Shown: positions 42,227 through 52,648, counted from the stretch's first letter. The stretch: DNA of 64,000 nt from Chitinivorax tropicus (GCF_014202905.1 NZ_JACHHY010000021.1:1-64000); one strand, 5' to 3'. The notes: a model not told the origin generated them from the sequence alone. Program-made: numbers and translations.

Positions 42227-43648
42227 ATGGCCTTGCATCCGGTCATCTTGTGTGGTGGTAGCGGCACACGCCTGTGGCCTATGTCCAGGGCAGCGCTGCC
42301 CAAGCAGTTCTTGTCCTTGGTATCTGACCGCACCATGCTGCAGGAAACAGTGACGCGGCTGTCTGGTCTGCCCGATCTGGCGCCGTCCGTGTTGATCTGT
42401 AACGAGGAGCACCGTTTTCTCGTTGCCGAGCAGTTGCGTGAAATCAAGCAGACGCCTGCGGCCATCCTGCTGGAGCCGGTCGGTCGTAATACCGCGCCAG
42501 CCGTGACCTTGGCCGCCTTGGCCTTGGTAGCGCGCGACCCGGATGCCTTGATGCTGGTGCTGCCGGCTGATCATGTGATCCGCGATGTTGCGGCCTTCCA
42601 CGCTGCAACGGCGGTGGCAGTGCAGGCGGCCAAGTCAGATCGGCTGGTCACGTTTGGCATTCGCCCAGACCGGCCCCACACCGGCTATGGCTATATCAAG
42701 CTTGGGACGGCACTGGAGCTGGAGGGCTGTCACCAAGTGGATCGCTTTGTCGAGAAGCCGGACTCAGCTACGGCAGAGGCATTCCTGGCAGCTGGTGATC
42801 ATCTATGGAACAGTGGCATGTTCGTATTCAAGGCAAGCCGTTATCTTGAGGAGATCGCCAGATTCCAGCCTGCCATGCTGCAGATCTGTCGGCAGGCCAT
42901 TGCCGCTGCCGTTCAGGATCTGGATTTCTGCCGGATACCTGCAGAGACATTCACGACCTGCCCATCTGATTCAATCGATTACGCCGTCATGGAAAAGACC
43001 GATGCCGCAGTGGTCGTGCCCGTGAATCTCGGCTGGAGCGATGTCGGGTCGTGGCAGGCTCTGTGGGAAGTGGCCGGCAAGGATGGCGCGGGGAATGTGA
43101 CCCGGGGTGATGTCTACCTGGAAGCTGTTCAAAACAGCTATGTGCGCGCCGATAGCAAAATGGTTGCCGTGATTGGCTTGGATGATGTGGTGGTGGTCGA
43201 AACTGCTGATGCCGTGCTGGTATCGCACAAAGACTGCGCGCAGAACGTGAAGAACGTGGTGTCACGACTGAATGCTCAGTCCCGCACCGAATCCACCTTC
43301 CACCGGCGGGTGTATCGCCCTTGGGGTAGCTATGAGGGCATCGACGCCGGGCCCCGTTATCAAGTCAAGCGGATCACCGTTCAACCAGGCCAGAAGCTCT
43401 CGCTGCAAATGCACCATCATCGCGCCGAGCATTGGGTGGTCGTGAGCGGTACGGCGAGGGTGACTTGTGACAGTGAAAGCAAGCTGCTGGCCGAAAACCA
43501 ATCAACCTACATTCCCTTGGGCGCCAGCCATCGGCTGGAAAACCCGGGCAAGCTGCCGCTGGAGATCATCGAAGTCCAATCCGGTGCCTATCTGGGGGAG
43601 GATGACATCGTGCGCTTCGAAGATGTCTATCACCGCGATCAGCCCTGA
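42227..43648 (+). CDS. manC: Mannose-1-phosphate guanylyltransferase / phosphomannose isomerase
   Basis: The product is 473 residues, a bifunctional enzyme for GDP-mannose. The nucleotidyltransferase (1-340) has CGGSGTRLWPMSR at 10-22, VLPADHVI, and FVEKPD..TAEAFLAAGDHLWNSGMFVFKA. The C-terminal cupin (about 355-470) has PWGSYEGID, VKRITVQPGQKLSLQMHHHRAEHWVVVSGTARV, giving the metal-binding histidines of the isomerase. GDP-mannose could go to LPS O-chain, capsule or rhamnose/fucose derivatives. A terminator follows at 43675. Confidence 0.94.
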   Translation: MALHPVILCGGSGTRLWPMSRAALPKQFLSLVSDRTMLQETVTRLSGLPDLAPSVLICNEEHRFLVAEQLREIKQTPAAILLEPVGRNTAPAVTLAALALVARDPDALMLVLPADHVIRDVAAFHAATAVAVQAAKSDRLVTFGIRPDRPHTGYGYIKLGTALELEGCHQVDRFVEKPDSATAEAFLAAGDHLWNSGMFVFKASRYLEEIARFQPAMLQICRQAIAAAVQDLDFCRIPAETFTTCPSDSIDYAVMEKTDAAVVVPVNLGWSDVGSWQALWEVAGKDGAGNVTRGDVYLEAVQNSYVRADSKMVAVIGLDDVVVVETADAVLVSHKDCAQNVKNVVSRLNAQSRTESTFHRRVYRPWGSYEGIDAGPRYQVKRITVQPGQKLSLQMHHHRAEHWVVVSGTARVTCDSESKLLAENQSTYIPLGASHRLENPGKLPLEIIEVQSGAYLGEDDIVRFEDVYHRDQP

Positions 43649-43674
43649 ATCATCCATCCTGCTGAGGGTGAACC

Positions 43675-43696
43675 AAGCCTGGTGAAAGCCAGGCTT
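43675..43696 (+). terminator. Rho-independent terminator after manC
   Basis: AAGCCTGG (43675-43682) pairs with CCAGGCTT (43689-43696) around TGAAAG, followed by TGTTTTGT. It ends the nucleotide-sugar transcript 27 nt past manC. Confidence 0.8.
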
Positions 43697-43775
43697 TGTT
43701 TTGTCTGGCACAGCGATCTGGCACGAAATCGGTTAAAATGAAGCTTTGCGACACCAATCAAATGAGGAGTGCATT

Positions 43776-44699
43776 ATGTCGATGGCTGATCGTGACGGCC
43801 TGATCTGGTACGACGGTAAGATGGTGCCGTGGCGCGACGCGACCACGCATGTGCTGACCCACACATTGCATTACGGCATGGGTGTGTTTGAGGGCGTGCG
43901 TGCTTATAAGACAGCCGAAGGTCCGGCAATTTTCCGCCTGCAGGATCATACCGATCGCCTGTTCCGTTCGGCGCACATTCTGGGCATGAAGCTACCTTAT
44001 ACCAAAGCACAGCTGAATCAGGCACAGCTTGATGCCATCAAGCTAAATGGCCTGGAGTCCGGTTACATCCGCCCGATGGCTTTTTATGGTGCCGAGGCGA
44101 TGGGTATCTCTGCCAGAACCCTGTCTACACATGTCATCGTCGCAGCATGGCCATGGGGGGCCTATCTGGGCGCAGAGGCGCTGGAGAAAGGCATCCGGGT
44201 CAAGACGTCTTCATTCACTCGCCATCACGTCAACATCACCATGTGCAAGGCCAAGGCCAATGGCAACTACATGAACTCGATCCTGGCCAATCGCGAGGCT
44301 GAACAGGACGGGTACGATGAGGCCTTGTTGCTGGATGTGGATGGTTTTGTGGCCGAGGGTTCTGGTGAAAACATCTTCATCGTCCGCAAGGGCAAGCTGT
44401 ATACGCCAGATCTGACCTCCGCCCTGGAAGGCATCACCCGCGACACGATCGTTCAGCTGGCAGGTGAATTGGGTATCGAAGTCGTCGAAAAACGGATCAC
44501 CCGTGACGAAGTCTATACTGCTGATGAAGCATTCTTCACCGGCACGGCGGCTGAAGTGACGCCTATCCGCGAGCTGGATAATCGCATGATTGGCGAAGGG
44601 GTACGCGGCCCGGTGACTACCCGCCTGCAGCAACTCTATTTTGACTGTGTGACCGGCAAGTCCGAGCAGCATCGAGACTGGCTGACCTTTGTGAAGTGA
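43776..44699 (+). CDS. ilvE: Branched-chain amino-acid aminotransferase
   Basis: The product is 307 residues, a class IV PLP enzyme that moves amino groups between glutamate and the keto acids of Leu, Ile and Val. The PLP lysine is in MCKAKANGNYMNSILANREA. YHYGMGVFEGVRAY-like start (LHYGMGVFEGVRAYK), FRLQDHTDRLFRSAHI, and GFVAEGSGENIFIVRKGKLYTP are characteristic. GAGGAG stands 6 nt before ATG 43776, which settles the start over an upstream ATG. The CHCC zinc-finger gene follows after 7 nt, a pairing seen in many betaproteobacteria. Confidence 0.96.
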   Translation: MSMADRDGLIWYDGKMVPWRDATTHVLTHTLHYGMGVFEGVRAYKTAEGPAIFRLQDHTDRLFRSAHILGMKLPYTKAQLNQAQLDAIKLNGLESGYIRPMAFYGAEAMGISARTLSTHVIVAAWPWGAYLGAEALEKGIRVKTSSFTRHHVNITMCKAKANGNYMNSILANREAEQDGYDEALLLDVDGFVAEGSGENIFIVRKGKLYTPDLTSALEGITRDTIVQLAGELGIEVVEKRITRDEVYTADEAFFTGTAAEVTPIRELDNRMIGEGVRGPVTTRLQQLYFDCVTGKSEQHRDWLTFVK

Positions 44700-44706
44700 G
44701 TGATCC

Positions 44707-44913
44707 ATGGCTGAAACAAAAGAGCTGAGTCAGCGCATCATCGAAGTATCTGATCAGGATCTGCCCTTGCATTGTCCAATGCCTGACATGTTGAAATGGA
44801 ATGCCCATCCACGTGTCTTCCTGGCCATTGAAAAGACTGGCGAGGCCAAGTGCCCATACTGTGGCACTGACTACAAACTGAAGGGTGGCCCTCGACAGGG
44901 CGGCCATCACTGA
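44707..44913 (+). CDS. Small zinc-finger domain protein (CHCC type)
   Basis: The product is 68 residues. One zinc site is evident: LHCPMP in the first half, AKCPYCGTDYKL in the second, with histidines HPRVFL between them. The fold is related to the zinc-binding C-terminus of the complex I accessory subunit NDUFS6. It follows ilvE by 7 nt, so it is probably cotranscribed. Its role in bacteria is not established. Confidence 0.88.
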   Translation: MAETKELSQRIIEVSDQDLPLHCPMPDMLKWNAHPRVFLAIEKTGEAKCPYCGTDYKLKGGPRQGGHH

Positions 44914-44922
44914 TCCGCCATG

Positions 44923-44941
44923 CCGGCGCCTTGGGCGCCGG
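44923..44941 (+). terminator. Rho-independent terminator after the zinc-finger gene
   Basis: CCGGCGCC (44923-44930) pairs with GGCGCCGG (44934-44941) around TTG, followed by TTTCATTTT. It lies only 18 nt before the waaF ATG, so waaF either depends on read-through or has a promoter overlapping the hairpin. Confidence 0.8.
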
Positions 44942-44958
44942 TTTCATTTTGCATTCTT

Positions 44959-45990
44959 ATGACTCGAATTCTCGTCGTTGCGCCGTCTTGGGTCGGTGAT
45001 TGTGTCATGGCCGAGCCCCTGTACCGTCAGCTGGCGGCGCGCCATCCCGATCTGCAGTTGGATGTATTGGCACCTGCCTGGACGCTGCCCTTGCACAGCC
45101 GGATGGCAACCGTCACACAAACACTCGACAACCCCTTTGCCCATGGTCAACTACGACTAACGGATCGATACCGTCTAGGGCGGCAGTTGCGTGCGGGCCA
45201 CTATCAGCAAGCCATCATCTTGCCGAATTCACTGAAATCGGCCCTGATTCCCTGGTTTGCTGGGATTCCTCAACGAACAGGCTACCTTGGCGAACAGCGT
45301 TATGGCCTGCTCAATGACTGGCGGAAACTGAACGAACAGGCTGTGCCCAGAATGGTGGATCGCTTTGTCCAACTGGCAGTGCCTGAGCATGAGTCAGCGG
45401 CTGTGATGGCTGCCAACCCCAAGCTGGTGGTCAGCGAGCAGAGCGTGCTGCAGGCGTTGCGGGACAAGGGGTTGACCACCTCCCGCCCGGTCTTGGCATT
45501 TTGTCCAGGCGCTGAATATGGGCCTGCCAAGCGTTGGCCGGCTCGGCATTTTGCTGCCTTGGGTCGCTTGGCCGTGGCGCGAGGGGCGCAGATCTGGGTA
45601 TTGGGCTCTCATAAAGAGCAATCGATAGGCCAGGAAATCGTGGCTGCAATCGGTCAGTCGGCTGTGAACCTATGCGGTGAAACATCATTGGCGCAGGCCA
45701 TTGATCTATTATCCTTGGCAAAAGCAGTTGTGACCAATGACTCTGGGTTGATGCATGTTGCTGCGGCATTGGAGCGTCCGGTATTTGCAGTATATGGTTC
45801 ATCCAGTCCGATATTCACGCCACCATTGAGCGATCAGGCTGAAATCATCACCTTGAATCTGCAATGCAGCCCCTGTTTCAAGCGGGCTTGCCCGTTGGGC
45901 CATATGAATTGCCTGAACCAGCTTGATGCTGATCTCGTGTGGAAGAGCATGCAAGGTATCTTTGCATCCTTGACTGAATCTGCCGATTGA
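44959..45990 (+). CDS. waaF: LPS heptosyltransferase II
   Basis: The product is 343 residues, a GT-B glycosyltransferase of family GT9 that adds the second heptose of the LPS inner core. ILVVAPSWVGDCVMAEPLYRQL is the N-terminal motif. FCPGAEYGPAKRWPARHFAALG and VVTNDSGLMHVAAALERPVFAVYGSSSP are in the donor domain, and CSPCFKRACPLGHMNCL in the C-terminal loop. ATG 44959 begins the conserved MTRILVV. The gene is peripheral to the inner membrane, acting on lipid A-Kdo2-heptose. Confidence 0.94.
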   Translation: MTRILVVAPSWVGDCVMAEPLYRQLAARHPDLQLDVLAPAWTLPLHSRMATVTQTLDNPFAHGQLRLTDRYRLGRQLRAGHYQQAIILPNSLKSALIPWFAGIPQRTGYLGEQRYGLLNDWRKLNEQAVPRMVDRFVQLAVPEHESAAVMAANPKLVVSEQSVLQALRDKGLTTSRPVLAFCPGAEYGPAKRWPARHFAALGRLAVARGAQIWVLGSHKEQSIGQEIVAAIGQSAVNLCGETSLAQAIDLLSLAKAVVTNDSGLMHVAAALERPVFAVYGSSSPIFTPPLSDQAEIITLNLQCSPCFKRACPLGHMNCLNQLDADLVWKSMQGIFASLTESAD

Positions 45991-46275
45991 GTGGCTTCCA
46001 ATATCTGAATGCTATTTATTTATCCGTAGATTAAGTTTAAGATCATTAGAGAACCTACCTAAATAATAATATTCATTTTCCTGCATTTATCGAAATGGGC
46101 GCTTTTACGTGGCTGTCATTTCGGGCTTGAGTCCGAAATCAGGCAGGCGCGAGCCGTGAGCCTCGTCAGCGGAGCATGGCAACGAGCAGCTTGTGACAAT
46201 TTGGCAGCGATGTGCAGATGGGTTGGGTGGTACATAGCGTTTTGGTAAGTGTTTTTATGATTGGTGAGGCACACG
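45991..46275. other. Gap between waaF and the GGDEF-EAL gene
   Basis: No gene, terminator or clear promoter is seen here. The first 90 bases are AT-rich (TACCTAAATAATAATATTC). GAGCCGTGAGCC and CTCGTCAGCGGAG-type short repeats are present but form no convincing stem. Confidence 0.4.
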
Positions 46276-49200
46276 TTGGTAGCAGCGCTCAAAAGTCGAT
46301 GGTTTCGGATCTGTGCAGGTCAGACAGGCTGGACGATTCTCTTTGCGGCGGGGTTGTTGGCGGGGGCTCTGCTCGGGTTCCGGTTGGGGTGCGGTAACCA
46401 GCCCATACCACTGCTTTGGCCACCGTCTGGCATTGCATTGGCCGGTTTGTTGTTGACCGGCATGCGTGTGCTGTGGGTGATCCCGATGGTGACGCTGATA
46501 CTGGGCTGGGCGCTTGGTCAGCCTCTGATCGGCACCTTGGCAATCGCCATAGGCTCGACGCTTGGTTCTGCGCTGAGCGCCAAACTGCTGAATGTCTACA
46601 GTCAGCGCGACAGGATGCTGTCATCTTTACGCAATGTCGGTCTGCTGATCCTGATTGGTGCCATGTTCAATGGCGCCATTTCTGCAAGCTTCAGTGCATT
46701 GGCGCTGTACTCCCCCAGCACGCTCAGCACGCACTCACTGAATGAAACCTGGCTGATGCGCTGGCTGGCAGAGGTTGCCGGGGTACTGCTGATCACCCCC
46801 TTGATACTGGCGATTGCTGAAAAGGTGCGGGAATTCTGGCACCGCCGGGCTGTGGAGCTGCTGACCCTGTCCGGTCTGACCATTCTAATTAGCTACATCG
46901 TGTTCGGTGGGTATGCTCTGCCCGCCACGCCCCATCTGACATTGCAATTTGTGATTTTCCCGCTGATCGTGTGGGGTGCAGTCCGCTTCGGTCATGTCGG
47001 CTCTGGTGTGGTGGCCTTGCTGGCGTCCATCATTGCCGCCTGGTCGATGTTGAGCGGTGATCTGAGTGGCGCGTCGGGTTTCGAAAAGACCTTCTTCCTG
47101 TTTGCGTTCATGTCCGTCATGGCCAGTGCGGGCTTGATTCTGGCGGCCACCATCGAAGAGCGCAGGTTGACGGTGGACATGCTGCATGAGCACCGATTAC
47201 AAGCGCAGTCGGTGCTCAACAACATGCAGACGCTGTTCTACACCAAAGACCTCAAAGGCTGTTATTCCCTGGTCAACCGTGAATTTGCCGAGCTGTTCGG
47301 CTTGGCTGGTCGAGATGTCATCGGTTGCACGGCGTTCGACCTGCTCCGGCCTGATGAGGCGCGCAGCCAGCAGGCCAATGATACCCTGGTACTGAGCGCC
47401 GAGAAGAATATCCAGTTTGAGGAAAGTTTCGAGCTGGAAGGGGTGGCCCATACCTATCTGGTCAATAAATTTCCTCTCTACGACCGCAATGGGCGATTGA
47501 TCGGGCTGTGCGCGAATGGGATCGACATCACCGAGCGCAAGCGGGCAGAAGCTGAGTCGGCAGCCGCGCAGGCGCGGTTTCGCGCATTGGTCGAATCCCC
47601 ACTGGCGGGCATTGCCATCATCCAAAACGATCATGTTGCCTATGCCAACCCTGAGTTGGCCAATATACTTGGATTCCCAGTCGATGAGCTGACTGGTCGG
47701 GCATTTTCGTCCGTCATCTGGCCCGATGATCGCATCATGCTGCATAAGCAGCTGGCGGCTGATGCCCACCATCGAGGGCCCGGTCGTCGCATTGCGGTCA
47801 AGATCCGTCACCGTGACGGCTCCCCGATAGACGTGGAATTGCACACCCGGCGTTTTGATTACAACGGCAAGGTGGCAACCTTCGGCCTGTTTCTCGATAT
47901 GCGCCAACGTCTGGAGACCGAACGCCAGTTGGAGCTGTTTGGCCGAGTGTTTCAGCACTCCACCGATGCGATCTGTGTGGCGGACAAAGACGAATGCATC
48001 CAATCGGTGAATGATGCATTTCTGCGAATCACCGGCTATGAAGAGTCGGACATACTCGGTAAGCCCATGTCGATGCTGACCCGAGCCGTACCCCAGGCGC
48101 AATGTGATCAGGTGCGGCACCAGTTGCAGGATCAAGGCTATTGGCATGGTGAATACTTGGTGTGCAGCCGACATGATGAGGTATTCCCGGTCTGGTTGAG
48201 CGTATTCGTTTTGCGTCAGACAGAGGGCTTGATCACCAATGTGGTGTCGATATTCAGTGATATCTCTGAGCTGAAGCAGGCGGAAGTCGCCAAGCAGCAG
48301 GCGGAAGGGAAGTTCCGTGCGCTGGTCGAGTTATCGCTGGTCGGTTTCTACATCGTTCAGGACGACATCCTTCACTATGCCAATCCCACCTTGGCGGAAA
48401 TGGTTGGTCACGATCAGCAGGCCATGGCGGGGCGTGAGGTGAATGATTTCATTGCACCGGACGACTGGATGTTGGTGCAGCAAAACCACCGGCTGCGGCT
48501 GACCGGTGAAATTGACCACCTGCGCTATACCTTCCGCATCCGGCACCGCGATGGTCATCTGGTGGATGTCGAGGCGCATGGTCGGCGCTTTGAGTTCAAC
48601 GGGCGGCCTGCCATCATCGGCATGTTGATCGATATCAGCGAACGGGTGAAGCAGGAGCGTCAGTTGCGCTTGGCGGCGAAGGTCTTCGACAATGCGCAGG
48701 AGGGCATCCTGATCACCGATGCCAATGCCGAAATCATTGCCACCAACCCTGCATTCAGTCGTATCACCGGTTTCGAAGGAGGGGGGACGATCGGCAAGGT
48801 TTCCCGGATGTTCCGTGATGGGCGGGATTATGGCGAAATCAATCAGGATATGCTGATGAGCCTGGAGATGTCTGGCCATTGGCAAGGAGAGCTGGTTGAT
48901 CGGCGTAGCAATGGCGATGCCTATCCTGCCTGGCTGAGCATCAGTGCAGTCCGGGATGACCAAGGGCGGATCTCGAACTATGTAGGCGTCTTCTCCGATA
49001 TCACCAGTCGTAAAGAGGCGGAAGAGCGCCTGCATTTCCTCGCCAATCATGATGCCTTGACCAGGCTGCCCAATCGCGCACGTCTGCACGAGCGGCTTGA
49101 GCAGTCCTTGTTCAGATTGCATGGCCACGCCCATCAGCTGGCAGTGCTGTTCATTGATCTCGATCGATTCAAGACCATCAACGATACCCTGGGGCACCAT

Positions 49201-50391
49201 GCTGGCGACCAGCTGCTGAAGGAGGTGGCGGTACGCCTCAAGCGCTGTGTCAAAGAGTGGGATCTGATCGCCCGCCTGGGAGGGGATGAATTCACGGTTG
49301 TCATGGAGAACATCACGGACGTTCAGCACGTGGCAGGCGTGGCCGAGCGTTTGTTGCACACCTTGGGCCAGCCATTCATGCTGGAGCAGCAGGAGCTGTT
49401 CATTACCGCCAGCATCGGCATCGCCATGGCACCGATCGATGGCTCGGATGCGGCATCCTTGCTGAAGAACGCCGACATCGCCATGTATCGCGCAAAAGAG
49501 CTGGGCAAGAATACCTATCAGTTCTTCGCATCTGAGATGAATGCCTTGGCCATGGAACATCTGGTCATGGAAAGCAGCTTGCGCTACGCCTTGGAGCGTA
49601 GGGAATTCGAGCTCCATTACCAGGTTCAGGTGGAGTTGCTGCAACATCGGATCATCGGGATGGAGGCGCTGGTGCGTTGGCGGCATCCGGAGCTGGGCTT
49701 GGTTGCGCCGGCACGGTTCATCCCATTGGCGGAGGAAAATGGCTTCATCGTGCCGATCGGAGAGTGGGTGCTGTTGACCGCCTGTCAGCAGGCGAAACGA
49801 TGGCAGGAGGCAGGGTATCCGCCAGTCAGGATGGCGGTCAATCTGTCACCTCGCCAATTCCGTCCGTTCAGCTTGGTGCAGTCTGTGCGCAATGCCTTGG
49901 CACTGTCCGGCCTAGCTCCCGAATGGCTGGAGCTGGAAATCACCGAGAGCATGATCATGCGGGATGCCGAAGAGGCGATCGAAATCATGTCAGAGTTGAA
50001 GGCCATGGGTGTGCAGTTGTCGATCGACGATTTTGGCACTGGCTACTCATCCTTGAATAATCTGAAGCATTTCCCCATCCACAATCTGAAGATCGATGGT
50101 TCCTTCATCGCAGGTGTACCTGGCGATGGAGAGGATACCGCCATCACCGAGGTGATCATCACCATGGCCAAGCGCCTGGGCCTGAGTGTGGTGGCAGAAG
50201 GCGTGGAGCGTATGGAACAATTGCTTTTCCTGCGTGAGAATGGCTGTGATCTGGTGCAAGGGTTCATGTTCAGCGAACCCAGACCCGCCGAGGAAATCGA
50301 GCTTCTGTTCACGGCGCTTGGCATTTATCAAGTACATCGTCACAATGTGCACCCTCCTGATTTGAAGCCCACATCGTTGGAACACGTTTGA
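46276..50391 (+). CDS. MASE1-PAS(x5)-GGDEF-EAL c-di-GMP signalling protein
   Basis: The product is 1371 residues. The N-terminus (to about 295) is a MASE1 membrane sensor with eight or more hydrophobic segments and the [14 protein letters not shown] motif. Five PAS domains follow at about 308-425, 434-550, 553-670, 679-790 and 797-920. The GGDEF domain (about 925-1085) has an intact RLGGDEF at residue 1000, so diguanylate cyclase activity is possible. The EAL domain (about 1105-1350) keeps EALVRW, ENGFIV, ELEITES and [10 protein letters not shown], so phosphodiesterase activity is likely. TTG 46276 is chosen: GAGG lies 6 nt upstream; an in-frame TTG at 46261 lacks one. PAS 2-3 and 4-5 look like a duplicated pair. 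Confidence 0.92.
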   Translation: MVAALKSRWFRICAGQTGWTILFAAGLLAGALLGFRLGCGNQPIPLLWPPSGIALAGLLLTGMRVLWVIPMVTLILGWALGQPLIGTLAIAIGSTLGSALSAKLLNVYSQRDRMLSSLRNVGLLILIGAMFNGAISASFSALALYSPSTLSTHSLNETWLMRWLAEVAGVLLITPLILAIAEKVREFWHRRAVELLTLSGLTILISYIVFGGYALPATPHLTLQFVIFPLIVWGAVRFGHVGSGVVALLASIIAAWSMLSGDLSGASGFEKTFFLFAFMSVMASAGLILAATIEERRLTVDMLHEHRLQAQSVLNNMQTLFYTKDLKGCYSLVNREFAELFGLAGRDVIGCTAFDLLRPDEARSQQANDTLVLSAEKNIQFEESFELEGVAHTYLVNKFPLYDRNGRLIGLCANGIDITERKRAEAESAAAQARFRALVESPLAGIAIIQNDHVAYANPELANILGFPVDELTGRAFSSVIWPDDRIMLHKQLAADAHHRGPGRRIAVKIRHRDGSPIDVELHTRRFDYNGKVATFGLFLDMRQRLETERQLELFGRVFQHSTDAICVADKDECIQSVNDAFLRITGYEESDILGKPMSMLTRAVPQAQCDQVRHQLQDQGYWHGEYLVCSRHDEVFPVWLSVFVLRQTEGLITNVVSIFSDISELKQAEVAKQQAEGKFRALVELSLVGFYIVQDDILHYANPTLAEMVGHDQQAMAGREVNDFIAPDDWMLVQQNHRLRLTGEIDHLRYTFRIRHRDGHLVDVEAHGRRFEFNGRPAIIGMLIDISERVKQERQLRLAAKVFDNAQEGILITDANAEIIATNPAFSRITGFEGGGTIGKVSRMFRDGRDYGEINQDMLMSLEMSGHWQGELVDRRSNGDAYPAWLSISAVRDDQGRISNYVGVFSDITSRKEAEERLHFLANHDALTRLPNRARLHERLEQSLFRLHGHAHQLAVLFIDLDRFKTINDTLGHHAGDQLLKEVAVRLKRCVKEWDLIARLGGDEFTVVMENITDVQHVAGVAERLLHTLGQPFMLEQQELFITASIGIAMAPIDGSDAASLLKNADIAMYRAKELGKNTYQFFASEMNALAMEHLVMESSLRYALERREFELHYQVQVELLQHRIIGMEALVRWRHPELGLVAPARFIPLAEENGFIVPIGEWVLLTACQQAKRWQEAGYPPVRMAVNLSPRQFRPFSLVQSVRNALALSGLAPEWLELEITESMIMRDAEEAIEIMSELKAMGVQLSIDDFGTGYSSLNNLKHFPIHNLKIDGSFIAGVPGDGEDTAITEVIITMAKRLGLSVVAEGVERMEQLLFLRENGCDLVQGFMFSEPRPAEEIELLFTALGIYQVHRHNVHPPDLKPTSLEHV

Positions 50392-51134
50392 ACTCAAAAA
50401 TCATCTTCGGCTTTCATGCCGTCAATGCGCGTTTGCGCCACTTTCCTGGCAGCGTTCAGGAGCTCTATTTACTCAACCAGCGGCAGGACCCCCGCGCCAA
50501 GGATGTGGAGCACACGGCCAATCAAGCTGGTGTCCGCATCATTCCGGTGGATATGCAACGACTGGATGGCTTGGTCGGAGCCGGGCGTCATCAAGGCGTA
50601 GCGGCCTTGATCGATCTTGGCAAAAGCCATGTCACTTTGGATGACGTACTGGATCAGCTGACCGAGCCTCCTATGCTATTGATTCTGGATGGCGTGACAG
50701 ACCCCCATAATCTGGGCGCATGCCTGCGGGTGGCTGATGCCATGGGTGCACACGCAGTGGTGGCCCCCAAGGATAAATCGGTCGGCCTGAATGCAACCGT
50801 CTCGAAAGTCGCCTGTGGCGCTGCTGAGGTCATGCCTTATGTCACGGTCACCAATCTGGCGCGGACCTTGCGCGACCTGAAAGATCGCGGAGTGTGGATA
50901 GCGGGCACCGCAGCCGATGGCGACACAGACCTGTTTCATTTCGAACAGACCGGCCCGCTTGCCTGGGTGCTGGGTGCGGAAGGCTCAGGCCTGCGCAGGT
51001 TGACCCGAGAGCACTGCGATGTCATGGTCAGCATCCCTATGTTTGGCACTGTCGAAAGCCTGAATGTATCTGTGGCATCCGGCCTGTGCTTGGCTGAAAG
51101 CCGTCGGCAACGCGTCTTGGCTGGTGTGAAGTGA
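50388..51134 (+). CDS. rlmB: 23S rRNA 2'-O-methyltransferase (G2251)
   Basis: The product is 248 residues, a SPOUT/TrmH-family enzyme that methylates G2251 in the peptidyl-transferase loop of 23S rRNA. The N-terminal substrate domain ([23 protein letters not shown]) is followed by the knotted catalytic domain with [51 protein letters not shown] and [23 protein letters not shown]. It starts with TTG 50388 overlapping the stop of the c-di-GMP gene (TTGA), so the two are translationally coupled. Confidence 0.95.
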   Translation: MNSKIIFGFHAVNARLRHFPGSVQELYLLNQRQDPRAKDVEHTANQAGVRIIPVDMQRLDGLVGAGRHQGVAALIDLGKSHVTLDDVLDQLTEPPMLLILDGVTDPHNLGACLRVADAMGAHAVVAPKDKSVGLNATVSKVACGAAEVMPYVTVTNLARTLRDLKDRGVWIAGTAADGDTDLFHFEQTGPLAWVLGAEGSGLRRLTREHCDVMVSIPMFGTVESLNVSVASGLCLAESRRQRVLAGVK

Positions 51135-51142
51135 TTTACCGC

Positions 51143-51171
51143 TGGTCATTGGTCGAGTAGTCGTTTATACT
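51143..51171 (+). promoter_or_regulatory. Promoter candidate of the rpsF operon
   Basis: TGGTCA (51143-51148), 17 nt, TATACT (51166-51171). The -35 matches 4 of 6 and the -10 matches 5 of 6. It lies about 70 nt before rpsF and directly after rlmB. Confidence 0.5.
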
Positions 51172-51189
51172 GCTTCGTTTCCCCAACCC

Positions 51190-51225
51190 TTGCCTTACCG
51201 GAACGCATACGGGAGGCTTTTTCCA
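51190..51225 (+). promoter_or_regulatory. Structured rpsF leader, possible S6:S18-binding motif
   Basis: Between the promoter and rpsF lies GCCTTACCGG (from about 51191), AACGCATA, then CGGGAGGC and a TTTTT run. The arms form GCCT/AGGC and CCG/CGG pairs, with an unpaired TA on one side and G on the other. Many bacteria carry a leader bound by the S6:S18 dimer; this one could be such an element or a simple attenuator. I have not matched it to a model. Confidence 0.35.
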
Positions 51226-51238
51226 AAAGGAGTGATTA

Positions 51239-51610
51239 ATGCGTCATTACGAGATCGTATTCATCGTCCATCCTGATCAAAGCGAGCAGGTGCCGGCGAT
51301 GGTCGAGCGTTACAAGAATATGGTCGTGAACGGTGGTGGTGCAATCCATCGCCTCGAAGACTGGGGTCGTCGTCAACTGGCCTATCCGATTCAGAAAGTT
51401 CACAAGGCCCATTACGTGCTGATGAACATCGAATGCAGCCAGGAAATCCTGGATGAGCTGGAACATGCATTCAAGTTCAACGACGCAGTTCTGCGCCACC
51501 TGACCCTGAAGAAAACTGGTCCGGTGACCGAGCCTTCTCCGATGATGAAAGAAGAGAAGTCGAAGTCCCTGATGAGTCAGGAAGGTAAAGGCGACGCTGC
51601 TGCGGCGTAA
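51239..51610 (+). CDS. rpsF: 30S ribosomal protein S6
   Basis: The product is 123 residues. [25 protein letters not shown] and [23 protein letters not shown] are conserved S6 segments; it binds S18 on the 30S platform. The tail after residue 100 is hydrophilic and rich in Lys, Glu and Ala. AAGGAGTG precedes ATG 51239. First gene of rpsF-priB-rpsR-rplI. Confidence 0.98.
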   Translation: MRHYEIVFIVHPDQSEQVPAMVERYKNMVVNGGGAIHRLEDWGRRQLAYPIQKVHKAHYVLMNIECSQEILDELEHAFKFNDAVLRHLTLKKTGPVTEPSPMMKEEKSKSLMSQEGKGDAAAA

Positions 51611-51615
51611 GCTGA

Positions 51616-51921
51616 GTGAGTTGCAATCAGGTTGAGCTGGAAGGTGTCATCATCGAGCGCGAGTCGCTTCGGTATACGCCAGCAGGTATCCCAATCATCG
51701 GGTTTGGCCTTTCCCATCAATCCCAGCAAAATGAAGCGGGCATGGCCCGTACAGTCAAGTGCGTCTTGGCCGCTATTGCATTGGGTGATATTGCCGTTCA
51801 GGTGGATCGCCTACGGGATGACAGGGTAGTCCATTTGTCAGGTTTTCTGGCAATGAAAAACCTGAAAAGCTCACAACTGGTATTGCACGTAACCCGAATC
51901 GAATACAGTCAAACGAGGTAA
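51616..51921 (+). CDS. priB: Primosomal replication protein N
   Basis: The product is 101 residues, an OB-fold, single-strand-binding protein that bridges PriA and DnaT/DnaB during replication restart. [36 protein letters not shown], then [26 protein letters not shown] are the family features. GTG 51616 starts 5 nt after the rpsF stop. Its position between rpsF and rpsR is diagnostic in beta- and gammaproteobacteria. Confidence 0.93.
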   Translation: MSCNQVELEGVIIERESLRYTPAGIPIIGFGLSHQSQQNEAGMARTVKCVLAAIALGDIAVQVDRLRDDRVVHLSGFLAMKNLKSSQLVLHVTRIEYSQTR

Positions 51922-51923
51922 TC

Positions 51924-52151
51924 ATGTCCCGTAATTTGTTCAAGCGTCGGAAGTTCTGCCGCTTCACCGCCGAAGGCGTCAAAGAGATCGACTACAAAGA
52001 TATCGATACGCTGAAGGATTTCGTCACCGAAACAGGCAAGATCATTCCTGCCCGTATCACTGGTACCAAGGCTCGCTACCAGCGTCAGCTGTCAGATGCC
52101 ATCAAGCGTGCGCGCTTCCTGGCCCTGATGCCTTACACTGATCTGCACTAA
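51924..52151 (+). CDS. rpsR: 30S ribosomal protein S18
   Basis: The product is 75 residues. [64 protein letters not shown] is typical throughout; the protein pairs with S6. It starts 2 nt after the priB stop. Confidence 0.98.
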   Translation: MSRNLFKRRKFCRFTAEGVKEIDYKDIDTLKDFVTETGKIIPARITGTKARYQRQLSDAIKRARFLALMPYTDLH

Positions 52152-52169
52152 GCGCTAGGAGATATCGAC

Positions 52170-52619
52170 ATGCAAATCATTCTCCTGGAAAAAGTAGCCA
52201 ATCTGGGTCAACTGGGCGACGTGGTCAAGGTCAAGGATGGTTACGCTCGTAACTTCCTGATCCCGACTGGTAAAGCAAAGCGTGCAACAGATGCCAATCT
52301 GAAAGAGTTTGAAGCACGTCGTGCAGAGCTCGAAAAGGTACAGGCTGCCAAATTGGTTGAGGCGCAAGCTCGTGGTGAGAAACTCGCCGGTGCGCGTTTC
52401 GAAGTCAGCCAAAAAGCAGGTGTGGATGGCCGCTTGTTCGGCTCTGTCACCAACGCGGACATTGCTGACGCGATCAGCAAGACCGGCGTTCAGGTTGCCA
52501 AGGCTGAAGTTCGCCTGCCTGAGGGCCCGTTCAAGATGATCGGTGAATACAACGTTGATATCGCACTGCACCACGACGTAGTAGTTGAGGTGGCTGTTGT
52601 GGTCGTGCCAGAGGCGTAA
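52170..52619 (+). CDS. rplI: 50S ribosomal protein L9
   Basis: The product is 149 residues. [36 protein letters not shown] is the N-terminal rRNA-binding domain, then a long connecting helix ([22 protein letters not shown]) and a C-terminal domain. It ends the operon before a strong terminator. GGAG precedes ATG 52170. Confidence 0.98.
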   Translation: MQIILLEKVANLGQLGDVVKVKDGYARNFLIPTGKAKRATDANLKEFEARRAELEKVQAAKLVEAQARGEKLAGARFEVSQKAGVDGRLFGSVTNADIADAISKTGVQVAKAEVRLPEGPFKMIGEYNVDIALHHDVVVEVAVVVVPEA

Positions 52620-52648
52620 TCTGCTTCAAGCTGGATGTTGTTTCAAGA

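Noticed and set aside
48331-49686. A 451-codon minus-strand frame inside the GGDEF-EAL gene
   Set aside because: The plus-strand PAS, GGDEF and EAL motifs are intact, and the minus frame shows no recognisable fold.
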